Assembly: GCA_046597185.1 (NCBI GenBank)
Contig: JBKJLF010000782.1
Location: 1-9,925, forward strand
Direction of reading: 5' to 3'
From: CAMBDR01 sp046597185
GTDB taxonomy: Bacteria > Pseudomonadota > Gammaproteobacteria > Burkholderiales > Burkholderiaceae_D
DNA length: 9,925 nt
Positions 1 through 7,422 of the stretch are shown here, in pieces; within the stretch, counting starts at the first letter, position 1, and the number at the start of each line of letters is the position of its first letter. Below the pieces are notes generated by a model. The model saw only the letters and a list, made by a program, of their open reading frames with translations. It ran no database searches and had not been told where the DNA came from. A program made the position numbers and the translations under genes.

Positions 1-21
1 TATTCAGGCAAGCGATGCACA

Positions 22-51
22 AAGGGCGCATTATTTCCATAACGCGCCCTT
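22..51 (-). terminator. Hairpin terminator after ald
   Basis: Three bases after the ald stop codon the minus-strand transcript can form a 13-bp stem (51-39 with 34-22) closed by a GGAA loop of the GNRA type. One pair is G-U on the minus strand and would be an A-C mismatch on the plus strand, so the structure fits minus-strand RNA. The U-run after the stem is weak (TTTG). It probably ends ald transcription or stabilises its 3' end. Confidence 0.7.
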
Positions 52-53
52 CT

Positions 54-1205
54 TCAAATCACGCCCTTGCCACCGCTTAATTTATCAGCTTGGTTCAAAA
101 ACGAATCCGCCGCCACATAGTCATAACCCAAATCTTTGGCCACCGCTTCATAAGTGACCTTGCCTTGCGCCACATTCAAGCCGTTTTTCAGATGCACATT
201 GTCTTTCAATGCCTGCTTCCAGCCCTTGTCTGCCAGCGCCACCGCATGGCCGATGGTGGCGTTGTTTAGCGCAAAGGTGGATGTGCGCGCGACCGCACCA
301 GGCATGTTGGCAACACAGTAAAACACCACGCCATCGACCACAAAAGTGGGTTCAGCATGGGTGGTGGCTTTGGAAACATCGGTCGAACCGCCCTGGTCAA
401 TCGCCACGTCCACCACCACCGCGCCCGGCTTCATGCGCGAGATCATGCTGCGCGTTACCAGCTTGGGCGCTGCCGCACCGGGCACCAATACACCGCTGAC
501 CACCAAATCGGCACTCAATACCGATTCTTCCACCGACAAGGTATTCGAATACAGCGTCGTGATGCGGTTGCCATACACCAAATCCAGTTGGCGCAAACGG
601 TCGATACTCTTGTCCAACACCGTCACGCGGGCACCCACACCCACCGCCATTTGCAAGGCATTGGTGCCGACCACACCGGCACCAATAATCACCACATGGC
701 CAGGGGCCACGCCCGGTACGCCGCCTAACAATAAACCCATGCCACCTTTGGATTTTTCCAAATGCGCAGCACCAGCCTGAATCGCCATGCGGCCGGCGAC
801 TTCGCTCATCGGTGCCAAACAAGGCAAGCCGCCATTGGCAGCAGTAATGGTTTCGTAAGCAATACAAATCGCGCCGGATTTCACCAGGGCGGCGGTTTGT
901 TCAGGATCGGGAGCTAAATGGAGGTAAGTGTAGAGAATTTGACCGGGGCGCAACATCGCGCATTCCACAGGCTGCGGTTCTTTGACCTTGACGATCATGT
1001 CCGCCTTGGCGAAAATTTCCGGCGCATCGTCCGCCAACGTGGCTCCCGCCGCAACATAGGCTTCATCGCTCAAGCCAATGGCCGAACCTGCGTTTCTTTG
1101 TACCACGACTTGATGACCACGGCTGGTCAACTCGCGCACGCTGGCGGGAGTCAGGCCAACGCGATATTCGTGATTTTTAATTTCCTTGGGGACGCCGATC
1201 AACAT
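54..1205 (-). CDS. ald: Alanine dehydrogenase
   Basis: NAD-dependent L-alanine dehydrogenase. It reversibly deaminates alanine to pyruvate and ammonium in the cytosol, linking alanine to central carbon metabolism. The 383 residues align with the family, which is typically about 370 residues, from the N-terminal MLIGVPKEIKNHEYRVGLTP onward. Residues matching the characterised mycobacterial enzyme are present at the same numbers: Arg15, Lys75 and His96 in the substrate site, a GAGVVG Rossmann glycine motif at 175-180, Asp198 for the NAD ribose, and Asp270 in the DQGG segment. The start is supported by an AGGAGAA Shine-Dalgarno sequence at 1217-1211, five bases upstream. The C-terminus runs about a dozen residues beyond the mycobacterial length, which is ordinary variation. 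The gene is downstream of putA on the same strand, but a 298-bp gap argues for its own promoter. A hairpin follows the stop. The Lrp-type regulator at 5432 could also act here, since Lrp/AsnC proteins control ald in other bacteria, but no site is proven. Confidence 0.97.
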   Translation of the reverse strand: MLIGVPKEIKNHEYRVGLTPASVRELTSRGHQVVVQRNAGSAIGLSDEAYVAAGATLADDAPEIFAKADMIVKVKEPQPVECAMLRPGQILYTYLHLAPDPEQTAALVKSGAICIAYETITAANGGLPCLAPMSEVAGRMAIQAGAAHLEKSKGGMGLLLGGVPGVAPGHVVIIGAGVVGTNALQMAVGVGARVTVLDKSIDRLRQLDLVYGNRITTLYSNTLSVEESVLSADLVVSGVLVPGAAAPKLVTRSMISRMKPGAVVVDVAIDQGGSTDVSKATTHAEPTFVVDGVVFYCVANMPGAVARTSTFALNNATIGHAVALADKGWKQALKDNVHLKNGLNVAQGKVTYEAVAKDLGYDYVAADSFLNQADKLSGGKGVI

Positions 1206-1279
1206 GTGAATTCTCCTGTGTTATGAATGATTTCAGTCGCTTGTGGCAAACTGGCTGGCTTGGATAATGACTTGAACTA

Positions 1280-1323
1280 TGGCAACATCGTGGCAACATC
1301 GTGGCAACATTTTAGCAACATCT
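1280..1323. repeat. Four tandem copies of an 11-bp repeat upstream of ald
   Basis: Four head-to-tail 11-bp units begin at 1280, 1291, 1302 and 1313. The first two are identical (TGGCAACATCG), the third differs in its last two bases, and the fourth (TAGCAACATCT) is the most diverged. A further TGGCAA lies at 1244-1249. The period is close to one DNA helical turn, so a protein bound to each unit would sit on one face of the helix. The array is 75-118 bases upstream of the ald start. It could be an operator array for ald or a simple slippage product. Confidence 0.8.
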
Positions 1324-1392
1324 GTGCCACTCAGACAAATCCTTAATTATCAACGACTTAGGGTGACTCAATGAAAATACGTCCAATAAAAT

Positions 1393-1408
1393 ATACACCC
1401 CGGTGTAT
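1393..1408. promoter_or_regulatory. Palindrome, possible operator
   Basis: ATACACC and GGTGTAT are perfect inverted 7-mers separated by two C residues. They lie in an AT-rich stretch between putA and ald, about 190 bases upstream of the ald start. The size and symmetry suit a dimeric repressor site. No nearby regulator is tied to it, and the arms are too short to be a transcription terminator. Confidence 0.35.
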
Positions 1409-1503
1409 CCGATTGTATTGTTTATTGTACGTCTGTTCAATATAGTTTACAGCTTAGTTTACAGATTAAATCCAATCTTCATCACAGCGCCATTAAGGCT
1501 CGA

Positions 1504-4500
1504 TCAGGTCTCCAAGGTCATCAGGCTGGCATTGCCGCCGGCTGCGGTGGTATTGACGCATAATGCGCGTTCGGCCACCAAACGCCAGAGTGGAATATCG
1601 GCGCTATCGCTGGTTTCGATCACACAAATCAGCGCCCCCCCGCGCGCTGCCAACACCGGGCGCAGGCTGGCACATAGCGCCGGTTCAACCAGCGCGATTT
1701 GGAAGCCCTGTGTGGCGGCGTCAATGCTATCGACCACTTGCATTTCGGCACGCACCGCATCTGGCAAACTGGGCGGGATTAAATTATTGGAGCGCGCCAG
1801 CACAATCGCCCGGTTGCCAGTAGCCAAGACCGCCGCCAATTGCTTGAGCAACACTTCCACGCTGGCCGCCGCGCACAACACCGCACCGCGCTCGACGAAG
1901 GACAAGGTATTGCGCTCACCCGTAGGGCCAGGCAAGGCCAGCGTGCAACCGAGCAAGCTGATGTGAATATATTGCTCGCCATGGCTGATGACCCGATGGT
2001 GCCCATGGTTCTTGGCCCAATTGAGTAAAGCATCCAGCGCAGGTAAATTGCGCTGTTCGTGGATGATATGGCCACCCAGGCTGACCGCAGGATTTTTTTG
2101 CAAGCGCTTCATATATAAGGGGCCGCCCGCTTTGGGGCCAGTGCCAGACAAACCTTCACCGCCAAACGGCTGCACACCCACCACCGCGCCCACAATATTG
2201 CGATTGACATAGATATTGCCCACATGGGCACGCTCAACAATATAGCTGATGGTTTCATCAATGCGTGAGTGAATGCCCAAAGTTAAGCCATAGCCGCTCC
2301 GATTGATGGTGTCAATCACCTTACTCAATTGGTCGCGCTGATACCGCACCACATGCAACACCGGGCCAAACACTTCTTGCTTGAGTTCATCCATCGAGCC
2401 AATTTCCAGCACCGTGGGCGGAACAAAGGTGCCGCCGCTGGTGTTGGAGAAGCTATCCAGCGTGACAGCAAATTGGCGTTTTGCGCTGTTTTTCATTTGC
2501 GCAATATGCTGCAACAGCTTTTGCTGCGCTTCGTCATCAATCACCGGGCCTATATCGGTGGCCAAACGATCGGGATTACCAACCTGCAATTCATCCATCG
2601 CCCCCTTCAACATGGTGAGGGTTTTATCGGCGATATCGTTTTGCAAAAACAACACTCGCAAGGCCGAACACCGCTGGCCCGCGCTATCAAACGCCGAACT
2701 GAGCACGTCTTGCACCACTTGCTCGGGCAGGGCAGAAGAATCAACAATCATGGCATTTTGACCGCCCGTTTCTGCGATCAAGGGGATATCAATCCCTTCC
2801 TGTACCATGCGGCGCGCCAAGACCCGGTTAATCAGTTGCGCCACTTCGGTGGAACCGGTAAAGATCACGCCTTTAACGCGTGAATCGCCAACCAGTTTGG
2901 CCCCAACCACTTCACCCGTGCCCGGTAAAAATTGCAGTGCGCCAGGCGGCACACCGGCTTCGTGCAATAATTGCACGGCGCGGTAAGCGATGAGCGGGGT
3001 TTGCTCGGCGGGTTTGGCCAATACCACATTGCCAGCGGCCAGCGCGGCGGCCACTTCGCCCACAAAAATGGCCAGCGGAAAATTCCATGGGCTAATGCAA
3101 ACCACCGGCCCCAGCGCCAGGGTATTGGGAGTGCCCGCCACTTGCGCGGCGTAATAACGTAAAAAATCGACCGCTTCGCGCACTTCAGCCAAGGCATTGG
3201 GCAGCGATTTACCGGCTTCGCGCACGGCCAAATACATCAGTTCGGTGCGATGTTTTTCCAACAAATTGGCTGCCTCACATAAAGCCTGGGCACGTAAAGA
3301 GGGCGGCGTGGTTTGCCAGTCCATCGCATAGTCATGCGCGGCATTGAGCGCCAAATCGACATCGTTATCTTGTGCTTGAATCACTTGCCCTACCACACTG
3401 GTGCGCAAGGCCGGGTTGCATACGGCTTGTCTGGGTGTGGCTCTGACCACGCCATTGGCCAGCAAGGGGGTGGCGACCCAGGTTTTTTGATTGAGTTGCA
3501 CAAACTCCGCACTCAAATCGGCCAGGGTGGTATCGTTGGCAAAATCAATCCCGCTCGAATTTTTGCGCTCGGTGCCAAATAAATCCAGCGGTAAGGCAAT
3601 GCTGCCATGGGGCGTACCCCCCAGTTTTTGCGCAGCAGCCAGCGGGTCGGCGATGAGTTGGTCAATCGACACTTCTTCATCGACAATTTGATTCACAAAC
3701 GAAGAATTGGCACCGTTTTCCAGCAAACGCCGTACCAGATAGGCGAGTAAGGTTTGGTGCGAACCAACGGGGGCGTAGATACGGCAGGGTTTATCCAGAT
3801 TATCTTTGCCGACCACTTGGTCATACAAGGTTTCACCCATGCCATGCAGGCACTGGAATTCGTAATCGGTAATCTTGTCGTTTTTAGCCCAGGTATAAAT
3901 GGTGGCCAACGTGAGTGCGTTATGGGTGGCAAATTGCGGGTAAATAACGTCGGTTGCGCCAAGCAATTTTTGCGCGCACACCAAATACGAAATATCGGTG
4001 TAAATCTTGCGCGTGTAGACCGGGTAGCCCGCCATGCCATCGACCTGGGCACGCTTGATTTCGCTATCCCAATACGCGCCTTTAACCAGTCGCACCATGA
4101 AGTGGCGACCACTGCGATGGGCCAAATCGATTAAATAGTCGATGACAAACGGGCAGCGCTTTTGGTAAGCTTGCACCACAAAACCAATGCCCTCAAAGCC
4201 TGCCAGATCGGGGTCAAAGGCCATGGCATCCATCAGATCGAGTGATAATTCCAGCCGATCCGATTCTTCGGCATCGATATTGAGGCCAATATTGTACTGT
4301 TTGGCCAGCAACATCAATTGTTTGAGGCGTGGTAGCAATTGCGCCATCACCCGTGCGCGTTGCGCCCTTGCGTAGCGCGGGTGCAAGGCCGAGAGTTTGA
4401 CGGAAATGCCTGGCCCCTGACGAATCCCGCGCCCGTTTGAGGCTTTGCCGATGGCGTGGATGGCGTTTTCATAGGCGGCGTAATAGTGGCTGGCGTCTTG

Positions 4501-5196
4501 CTCCGTGAGGGCGGCTTCGCCCAGCATATCGTAAGAATAGCGGTAGCCCCGGTCTTCATTGTCGCGACTGTTTTTAAGTGCTTCGGCAATGGTTTGACCA
4601 GTAACAAATTGGTTGCCAAGCATGCGCATGGCCAAATCCACCCCTTTGCGAATGAGTGGTTCACCGCCTTTGCTAATCAGCTTGGTGAGCGCCGAACCCA
4701 GGCCGTTTTCGCTACTGCTGCTCACCAGCTTGCCTGTGATCAATAAACCCCAGGTGGCGGCATTGACGAACAGGGATGAAGATTCGCCCAAATGTTTGGA
4801 CCAATCGCCCTTACTGATTTTATCGGCGATCAGGCGGTCGGCGGTTTGATTGTCGGGGATGCGCAACAGTGCTTCGGCCAAACACATTAACGCCACACCT
4901 TCGTCGGAGGAGAGTGAAAACTCGTGCATCAAGGCATCCACCCCGGAGGCGCGGGTACGCTTTTCGCGCACCGAAGTGACCAATTTACGTGCTAAAGTTT
5001 GCACTTCGGTGGCAATTTGCGGGTTGGCCGCGTGCCCGGTTTGGAGCTGCTGCAACACCGATCGAACGGTAGTGCGCTCATCGCGCCGCCATGCGTTGGT
5101 GATAGCCCTCCGCAAAATAGAGGGCGCGGGCGGAATTTCGGCTTGAAACGCGGCGAAGGGGATAAAATCAGATGCGAAAGGGGTGGCGGTTTGCAT
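1504..5196 (-). CDS. putA: Bifunctional proline dehydrogenase / L-glutamate gamma-semialdehyde dehydrogenase PutA
   Basis: Oxidises proline to glutamate in two steps: FAD-dependent proline dehydrogenase, passing electrons to membrane quinone, then NAD-dependent glutamate-semialdehyde dehydrogenase, with substrate channelling. The proline dehydrogenase domain spans roughly residues 150-530, with RLVKGAYWDSEIK near 370, LHGMGETLYDQ near 455 and the substrate-binding YLVRRLLE near 490. The aldehyde dehydrogenase domain spans about 570-1030, with ISPWNFP near 703, the catalytic Glu in ETGGQN near 810 and the catalytic Cys in GQRCSALR near 845. A C-terminal domain typical of long PutAs ends with NTTAAGGNASLM. 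At 1230 residues it lacks the N-terminal ribbon-helix-helix domain of the roughly 1320-residue enterobacterial proteins, so it should not repress its own gene. I chose ATG at 5196, preceded by a weak TAAGTGA. An in-frame GTG at 5205 would add three residues. The divergent Lrp/AsnC gene is the likely regulator. Confidence 0.97.
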   Translation of the reverse strand: MQTATPFASDFIPFAAFQAEIPPAPSILRRAITNAWRRDERTTVRSVLQQLQTGHAANPQIATEVQTLARKLVTSVREKRTRASGVDALMHEFSLSSDEGVALMCLAEALLRIPDNQTADRLIADKISKGDWSKHLGESSSLFVNAATWGLLITGKLVSSSSENGLGSALTKLISKGGEPLIRKGVDLAMRMLGNQFVTGQTIAEALKNSRDNEDRGYRYSYDMLGEAALTEQDASHYYAAYENAIHAIGKASNGRGIRQGPGISVKLSALHPRYARAQRARVMAQLLPRLKQLMLLAKQYNIGLNIDAEESDRLELSLDLMDAMAFDPDLAGFEGIGFVVQAYQKRCPFVIDYLIDLAHRSGRHFMVRLVKGAYWDSEIKRAQVDGMAGYPVYTRKIYTDISYLVCAQKLLGATDVIYPQFATHNALTLATIYTWAKNDKITDYEFQCLHGMGETLYDQVVGKDNLDKPCRIYAPVGSHQTLLAYLVRRLLENGANSSFVNQIVDEEVSIDQLIADPLAAAQKLGGTPHGSIALPLDLFGTERKNSSGIDFANDTTLADLSAEFVQLNQKTWVATPLLANGVVRATPRQAVCNPALRTSVVGQVIQAQDNDVDLALNAAHDYAMDWQTTPPSLRAQALCEAANLLEKHRTELMYLAVREAGKSLPNALAEVREAVDFLRYYAAQVAGTPNTLALGPVVCISPWNFPLAIFVGEVAAALAAGNVVLAKPAEQTPLIAYRAVQLLHEAGVPPGALQFLPGTGEVVGAKLVGDSRVKGVIFTGSTEVAQLINRVLARRMVQEGIDIPLIAETGGQNAMIVDSSALPEQVVQDVLSSAFDSAGQRCSALRVLFLQNDIADKTLTMLKGAMDELQVGNPDRLATDIGPVIDDEAQQKLLQHIAQMKNSAKRQFAVTLDSFSNTSGGTFVPPTVLEIGSMDELKQEVFGPVLHVVRYQRDQLSKVIDTINRSGYGLTLGIHSRIDETISYIVERAHVGNIYVNRNIVGAVVGVQPFGGEGLSGTGPKAGGPLYMKRLQKNPAVSLGGHIIHEQRNLPALDALLNWAKNHGHHRVISHGEQYIHISLLGCTLALPGPTGERNTLSFVERGAVLCAAASVEVLLKQLAAVLATGNRAIVLARSNNLIPPSLPDAVRAEMQVVDSIDAATQGFQIALVEPALCASLRPVLAARGGALICVIETSDSADIPLWRLVAERALCVNTTAAGGNASLMTLET

Positions 5197-5431
5197 TGCA
5201 TTCACTTATAACAGGCGAAAATCAATCGGGAGCCCTTGAGATTTCTTGCATCACCAAAATGGCGATCAATGGCAGTTCAGCTTGCGGCGCTTAGGCAGTA
5301 TTTTACATTAAGCAGCAAGACCAAATTGTAATGGAAATGCGCCTTCATTAATTCTGGTATTCTAGAGTTCTGGCCATACATTGTTTTTAGTGAGACAATT
5401 CCACCGAATAAAATTTTTCACGAGGTTCAGC
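5197..5431. promoter_or_regulatory. Divergent putA / Lrp-type regulator control region
   Basis: This 235-bp AT-rich region must hold the promoters of both putA (minus) and the regulator gene (plus). I see no -35/-10 pair in it good enough to call. It contains a possible Lrp-type box at 5296-5310 and a direct repeat of TTCTGG (5352-5357 and 5368-5373, 16-bp period) flanking TATTCTAGAG. Shared control regions of this kind are common for autoregulated Lrp/AsnC genes and the target operon beside them. Confidence 0.5.
5296..5310 (+). promoter_or_regulatory. Possible Lrp-type binding site
   Basis: CAGTATTTTACATTA matches 12 of 15 positions of the E. coli Lrp consensus YAGHAWATTWTDCTR. It lies 100 bases upstream of the putA start and 122 bases upstream of the regulator start. 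The consensus is degenerate and the region is AT-rich, so a chance match is possible. Confidence 0.3.
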
Positions 5432-5890
5432 ATGCTCGATAAGATCAGCAAAAAGATTTTGATGGAACTTCAAACCGACGGGCGCATCAGCAATGTGGAA
5501 TTGGCAAGCCGCGTCAATTTATCGCCCGCCGCCTGTTTGGAGCGGGTACGTAAGTTGCATGAAGCGGGTTACATTTTGGGCTATGTTGCGCAGCTCAACC
5601 CGCAATTGTTGGATGTGGCTTTATTGGTATTTATTGAAGTGGTGCTGGATCGCACCACGCCGGAAGTATTTGATGCGTTTAAACGCAGTGTGCAAACCAT
5701 ACCCGAAGTGCTGGAATGCCATATGGTGGCGGGCGGGTTTGATTATTTGGTGAAAGCGCGCGTGCGCGACATGGTGGCCTATCGTGAGTTTTTGGGGAAA
5801 ACTTTGTTACAGTTGAAGGGCGTGCGCGAGACGCATACCTATGCGGTGATGGAAGAGGTGAAGCATACGGCCAAGTTGCCGATTCGGTGA
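5432..5890 (+). CDS. Lrp/AsnC family transcriptional regulator (PutR/AldR-like)
   Basis: A 152-residue DNA-binding regulator of the leucine-responsive family, the usual length of about 150-165. Residues 1-60 form the AsnC-type helix-turn-helix, beginning MLDKISKKILMELQTDGRIS and including SPAACLERVRKLHEAGYI. Residues 65-145 form the RAM ligand-binding and oligomerisation domain, with VECHMVAG-type segment LECHMVAGGFDYLVKARV and the ending GVRETHTYAVMEEVK. The ATG at 5432 is chosen because GAGG lies six bases upstream and the family domain starts at once. A TTG at 5381 in the same frame would add 17 residues unlike the family. It is divergent from putA, the arrangement of proline-responsive PutR activators in other proteobacteria, so control of putA and of itself is the best inference. 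Control of ald is also possible. The effector is not readable from sequence. Confidence 0.93.
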   Translation: MLDKISKKILMELQTDGRISNVELASRVNLSPAACLERVRKLHEAGYILGYVAQLNPQLLDVALLVFIEVVLDRTTPEVFDAFKRSVQTIPEVLECHMVAGGFDYLVKARVRDMVAYREFLGKTLLQLKGVRETHTYAVMEEVKHTAKLPIR

Positions 5891-5943
5891 GGACCGATCA
5901 AAAACAATGAATACGGCGGTAAGGGCTTGATACCCTTCGGTGA

Positions 5944-5977
5944 AATGTTAAATCCCGCCTGTATGGGATTTAACATT
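5944..5977 (+). terminator. Bidirectional hairpin terminator between convergent genes
   Basis: A perfect 13-bp inverted repeat (5944-5956 with 5965-5977) encloses an 8-base loop. It lies 53 bases after the regulator stop and 2 bases beyond the stop of the convergent 120-aa gene. On the plus strand it is followed by CTTTACTTAACTTT, a modest U-rich tail. It probably serves both strands. A smaller hairpin (AAGGG/CCCTT, around 5928-5944) precedes it on the plus strand. Confidence 0.8.
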
Positions 5978-5979
5978 CT

Positions 5980-6342
5980 TTACTTAACTTTCAAGAAAAT
6001 CAGACCATTGTCCGATGGCACCATGATTCGCTTGCAGTCCTTGTCCCAAGAAAAAGACGTGAGTTCCAAACCGCGAGTATAGGCAGATTTGGCATATACC
6101 TTGTCCTTTGTATCGACTAGCTCCATATAGCCATTGCCATTTCGGTATTCGTAAATTTTTAGCCGATATGCTCCCGTACTGCACGCGGTGTCGGTGTAGA
6201 TCAGTTTTGCGTCATCAAATGAGCCTCCCATGATGACGACATACACCCACAAACTGGCAACAATGAGGCTACCGAGAAGCGAGAGAAGGATAAGCCATAC
6301 AAACAGCTTTCTCCACCTTGGTTTTTTCACGGCAGTTTTCAT
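5980..6342 (-). CDS. Hypothetical single-pass membrane protein
   Basis: I do not recognise this 120-residue protein. A basic N-terminus (KKPRWRK, residues 6-12) precedes one strong hydrophobic segment at about 13-38. The positive-inside rule then places the remaining roughly 80 residues in the periplasm. That part looks beta-rich and holds two cysteines (54 and 103) that could form a disulfide. The pattern of a short KIYEYRNGNGYMELVD stretch and FSWDKDCKRI recalls small membrane-anchored proteins found beside effector genes, but this is impression only. The ATG lies three bases after the stop codon of the DUF6402 reading frame once the upstream frameshift is corrected, so the two genes were probably translationally coupled. 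There is no separate Shine-Dalgarno sequence of note. A role as partner or immunity protein of the DUF6402 protein is conjecture. Confidence 0.7.
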   Translation of the reverse strand: MKTAVKKPRWRKLFVWLILLSLLGSLIVASLWVYVVIMGGSFDDAKLIYTDTACSTGAYRLKIYEYRNGNGYMELVDTKDKVYAKSAYTRGLELTSFSWDKDCKRIMVPSDNGLIFLKVK

Positions 6343-6345
6343 GGC

Positions 6346-6419
6346 TTACACCGTGTAATTCCAAATGAGCGGCTTTGTTACGCCTTCCCAGCGCACATCG
6401 GAAAAGAGCATGAAATCCC
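6346..6419 (-). other. Displaced C-terminal coding segment of the DUF6402 gene
   Basis: Read one frame back from the annotated gene, starting at the GAT of 6417-6415, this segment encodes 23 residues beginning DFMLFSDVRW. It stops at TAA 6348-6346, three bases before the ATG of the 120-aa gene. GGDF followed by FSDV is how I remember DUF6402 proteins ending, whereas the tail read in the main frame (ISCSFPMCAGKA) has no such resemblance. The segment joins the main frame if the G6 run at 6417-6422 is read as seven G. Confidence 0.75.
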
Positions 6420-7232
6420 CCCATGCTTAAAGCGTGCGCGCCAGTCCCGGAAGCTTTTATTTTCAAGCAGAACACGGCCTGGTACCGGAAGTTTGTATGC
6501 CCCTTCCGATGTCCACAAGCCTAGTGGCTGATCCCCGTTGAAATCGTAGGTATCCTTGATGTAAAACCCGAGCTTGACAATCTTTACCTGATACGTGCCA
6601 TTACCCACTTTGGGATCAGGCGGTGTTACGGTGCCGGAGGCAACCACATGCATACCAAACACACCGAGGGCACAGTACAAATCATCCAGCGGATCAGAAA
6701 GCTTTTCCCAATTGTTGGAACCCACCAAACGGGTGTTTACATGTGCTGTTTTGTGGAGCATTTTTCCGCTACCGAAGCCGAATCGTTCCACCTTCTTAGT
6801 AAACTTGCCATCGGCTTTCAGGCAATTGAATAACTCACGCTTGGAGGCTTCTTGACTGCTTTGCCCACCTTCGCCATTCCCATACACTGCGCTTTTAAGT
6901 TCACTGTACGCGGCTAACGCCCGAGCAAAACCAAGCGCCCACTGCATGGTAATGATTGTTTCGTCAATATGAATAGCGGGAATCATACGGGGATCGACAG
7001 TCTTTGGTGGCGGTGCTTTCCAGGCGGTAGGCATTGAAAACGGCTTGCCTAAAAACCAGTGTTCCATCATCTCCGCACCTTTGATCAGCTTCTTCTCACG
7101 CATGACTTGAGGGATGTCAAAGAGATTTAAATTTCTGAAGCAGGCCGCAAGCGGTGGACCTTTCAAAGTCTGGATTGGATCGGCGACGTTACGTAAGCGA
7201 TTTAATAAAAAATTATCAGAAAAATCAGTCAT
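6378..7232 (-). CDS. DUF6402 family protein, C-terminus displaced by a frameshift
   Basis: As read, 284 residues. I recognise the DUF6402 pattern: LFDIPQVMREKKLIKGAEMM plus EHWF near residues 37-61, then HIDETIITMQWALGFARA near 90-107, DPLDDLYCALG near 180-190, VKLGFYIKDTYDFNGDQPLG near 215-237, and FRDWRARFKHGG near 261-272. The family has no assigned reaction. My recollection is that members often sit near type VI secretion or PAAR/VgrG genes, but no such gene is in this window. After HGG the frame enters a 12-residue tail unlike the family. One more G in the run at 6417-6422 would give a 295-residue protein ending three bases before the next gene. The ATG at 7232 has no clear Shine-Dalgarno sequence, and a plausible promoter lies 30-58 bases upstream. 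Without the last 23 family residues the product may be inactive, unless slippage restores the frame. Confidence 0.8.
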   Translation of the reverse strand: MTDFSDNFLLNRLRNVADPIQTLKGPPLAACFRNLNLFDIPQVMREKKLIKGAEMMEHWFLGKPFSMPTAWKAPPPKTVDPRMIPAIHIDETIITMQWALGFARALAAYSELKSAVYGNGEGGQSSQEASKRELFNCLKADGKFTKKVERFGFGSGKMLHKTAHVNTRLVGSNNWEKLSDPLDDLYCALGVFGMHVVASGTVTPPDPKVGNGTYQVKIVKLGFYIKDTYDFNGDQPLGLWTSEGAYKLPVPGRVLLENKSFRDWRARFKHGGISCSFPMCAGKA

Positions 7233-7261
7233 GACATGGATAATTTGAAAAATAAAACGAC

Positions 7262-7290
7262 ATAATAATATGATTCACCCAGCAATGCAA
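7262..7290 (-). promoter_or_regulatory. Probable sigma-70 promoter for the DUF6402 gene
   Basis: On the minus strand TTGCAT (7290-7285) and TATTAT (7267-7262, five of six consensus bases) are separated by 17 bases. This predicts a start near 7255 and a leader of about 23 bases before the ATG at 7232. The -35 box is weak. If real, DUF6402 and the 120-aa gene form their own two-gene unit, apart from the genes upstream. Confidence 0.5.
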
Positions 7291-7422
7291 ATTGTTTTCT
7301 TCTCAACACGGCACATTTGCCGCAAATTAATTTTAAGAAAGAGTGTACGGTTATAGGCGAAATCCCCGATGCCTATGCAATTGCCTTGTTACCATTGTTT
7401 GGCCATTTGCCACTGAAGCGGC

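Larger units (their letters stand above)
1206..1503. other. ald-putA intergenic region
   Basis: No gene is supported in these 298 bases. The stretch holds the ald ribosome binding site, the 11-bp repeat array (1280-1323), a 16-bp palindrome (1393-1408), and a short tandem duplication in which TAGTTTACAG occurs at 1443-1452 and again at 1455-1464. Bases 1324-1480 are much more AT-rich than the flanking genes. I see no clear terminator after the putA stop codon and no convincing sigma-70 promoter for ald. Confidence 0.7.

Noticed and set aside
1279..1374. Open frame of 31 codons starting at ATG 1279 within the 11-bp repeats
   Set aside because: It has no ribosome binding site, and its start and first third are simply the repeat array translated. 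Nothing supports coding.
1504..5196. Many long open frames antisense to putA
   Set aside because: They are by-products of the codon bias of putA, lack initiation signals and show no family resemblance.
5381..5431. TTG start that would extend the Lrp-type regulator by 17 residues
   Set aside because: The added residues are unlike the family, and ATG 5432 has GAGG at correct spacing directly before the family domain.
6269..6475. 68-codon open frame overlapping the DUF6402 3' end and the membrane-protein start
   Set aside because: It is a third reading frame across two better-supported genes. The displaced DUF6402 tail is in a different frame from it.
7353..7376. Hairpin ATAGGC/GCCTAT after the exported-protein gene
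   Set aside because: Only a 6-bp stem with a 12-base loop and no U-run on the minus strand. Too weak to call a terminator.
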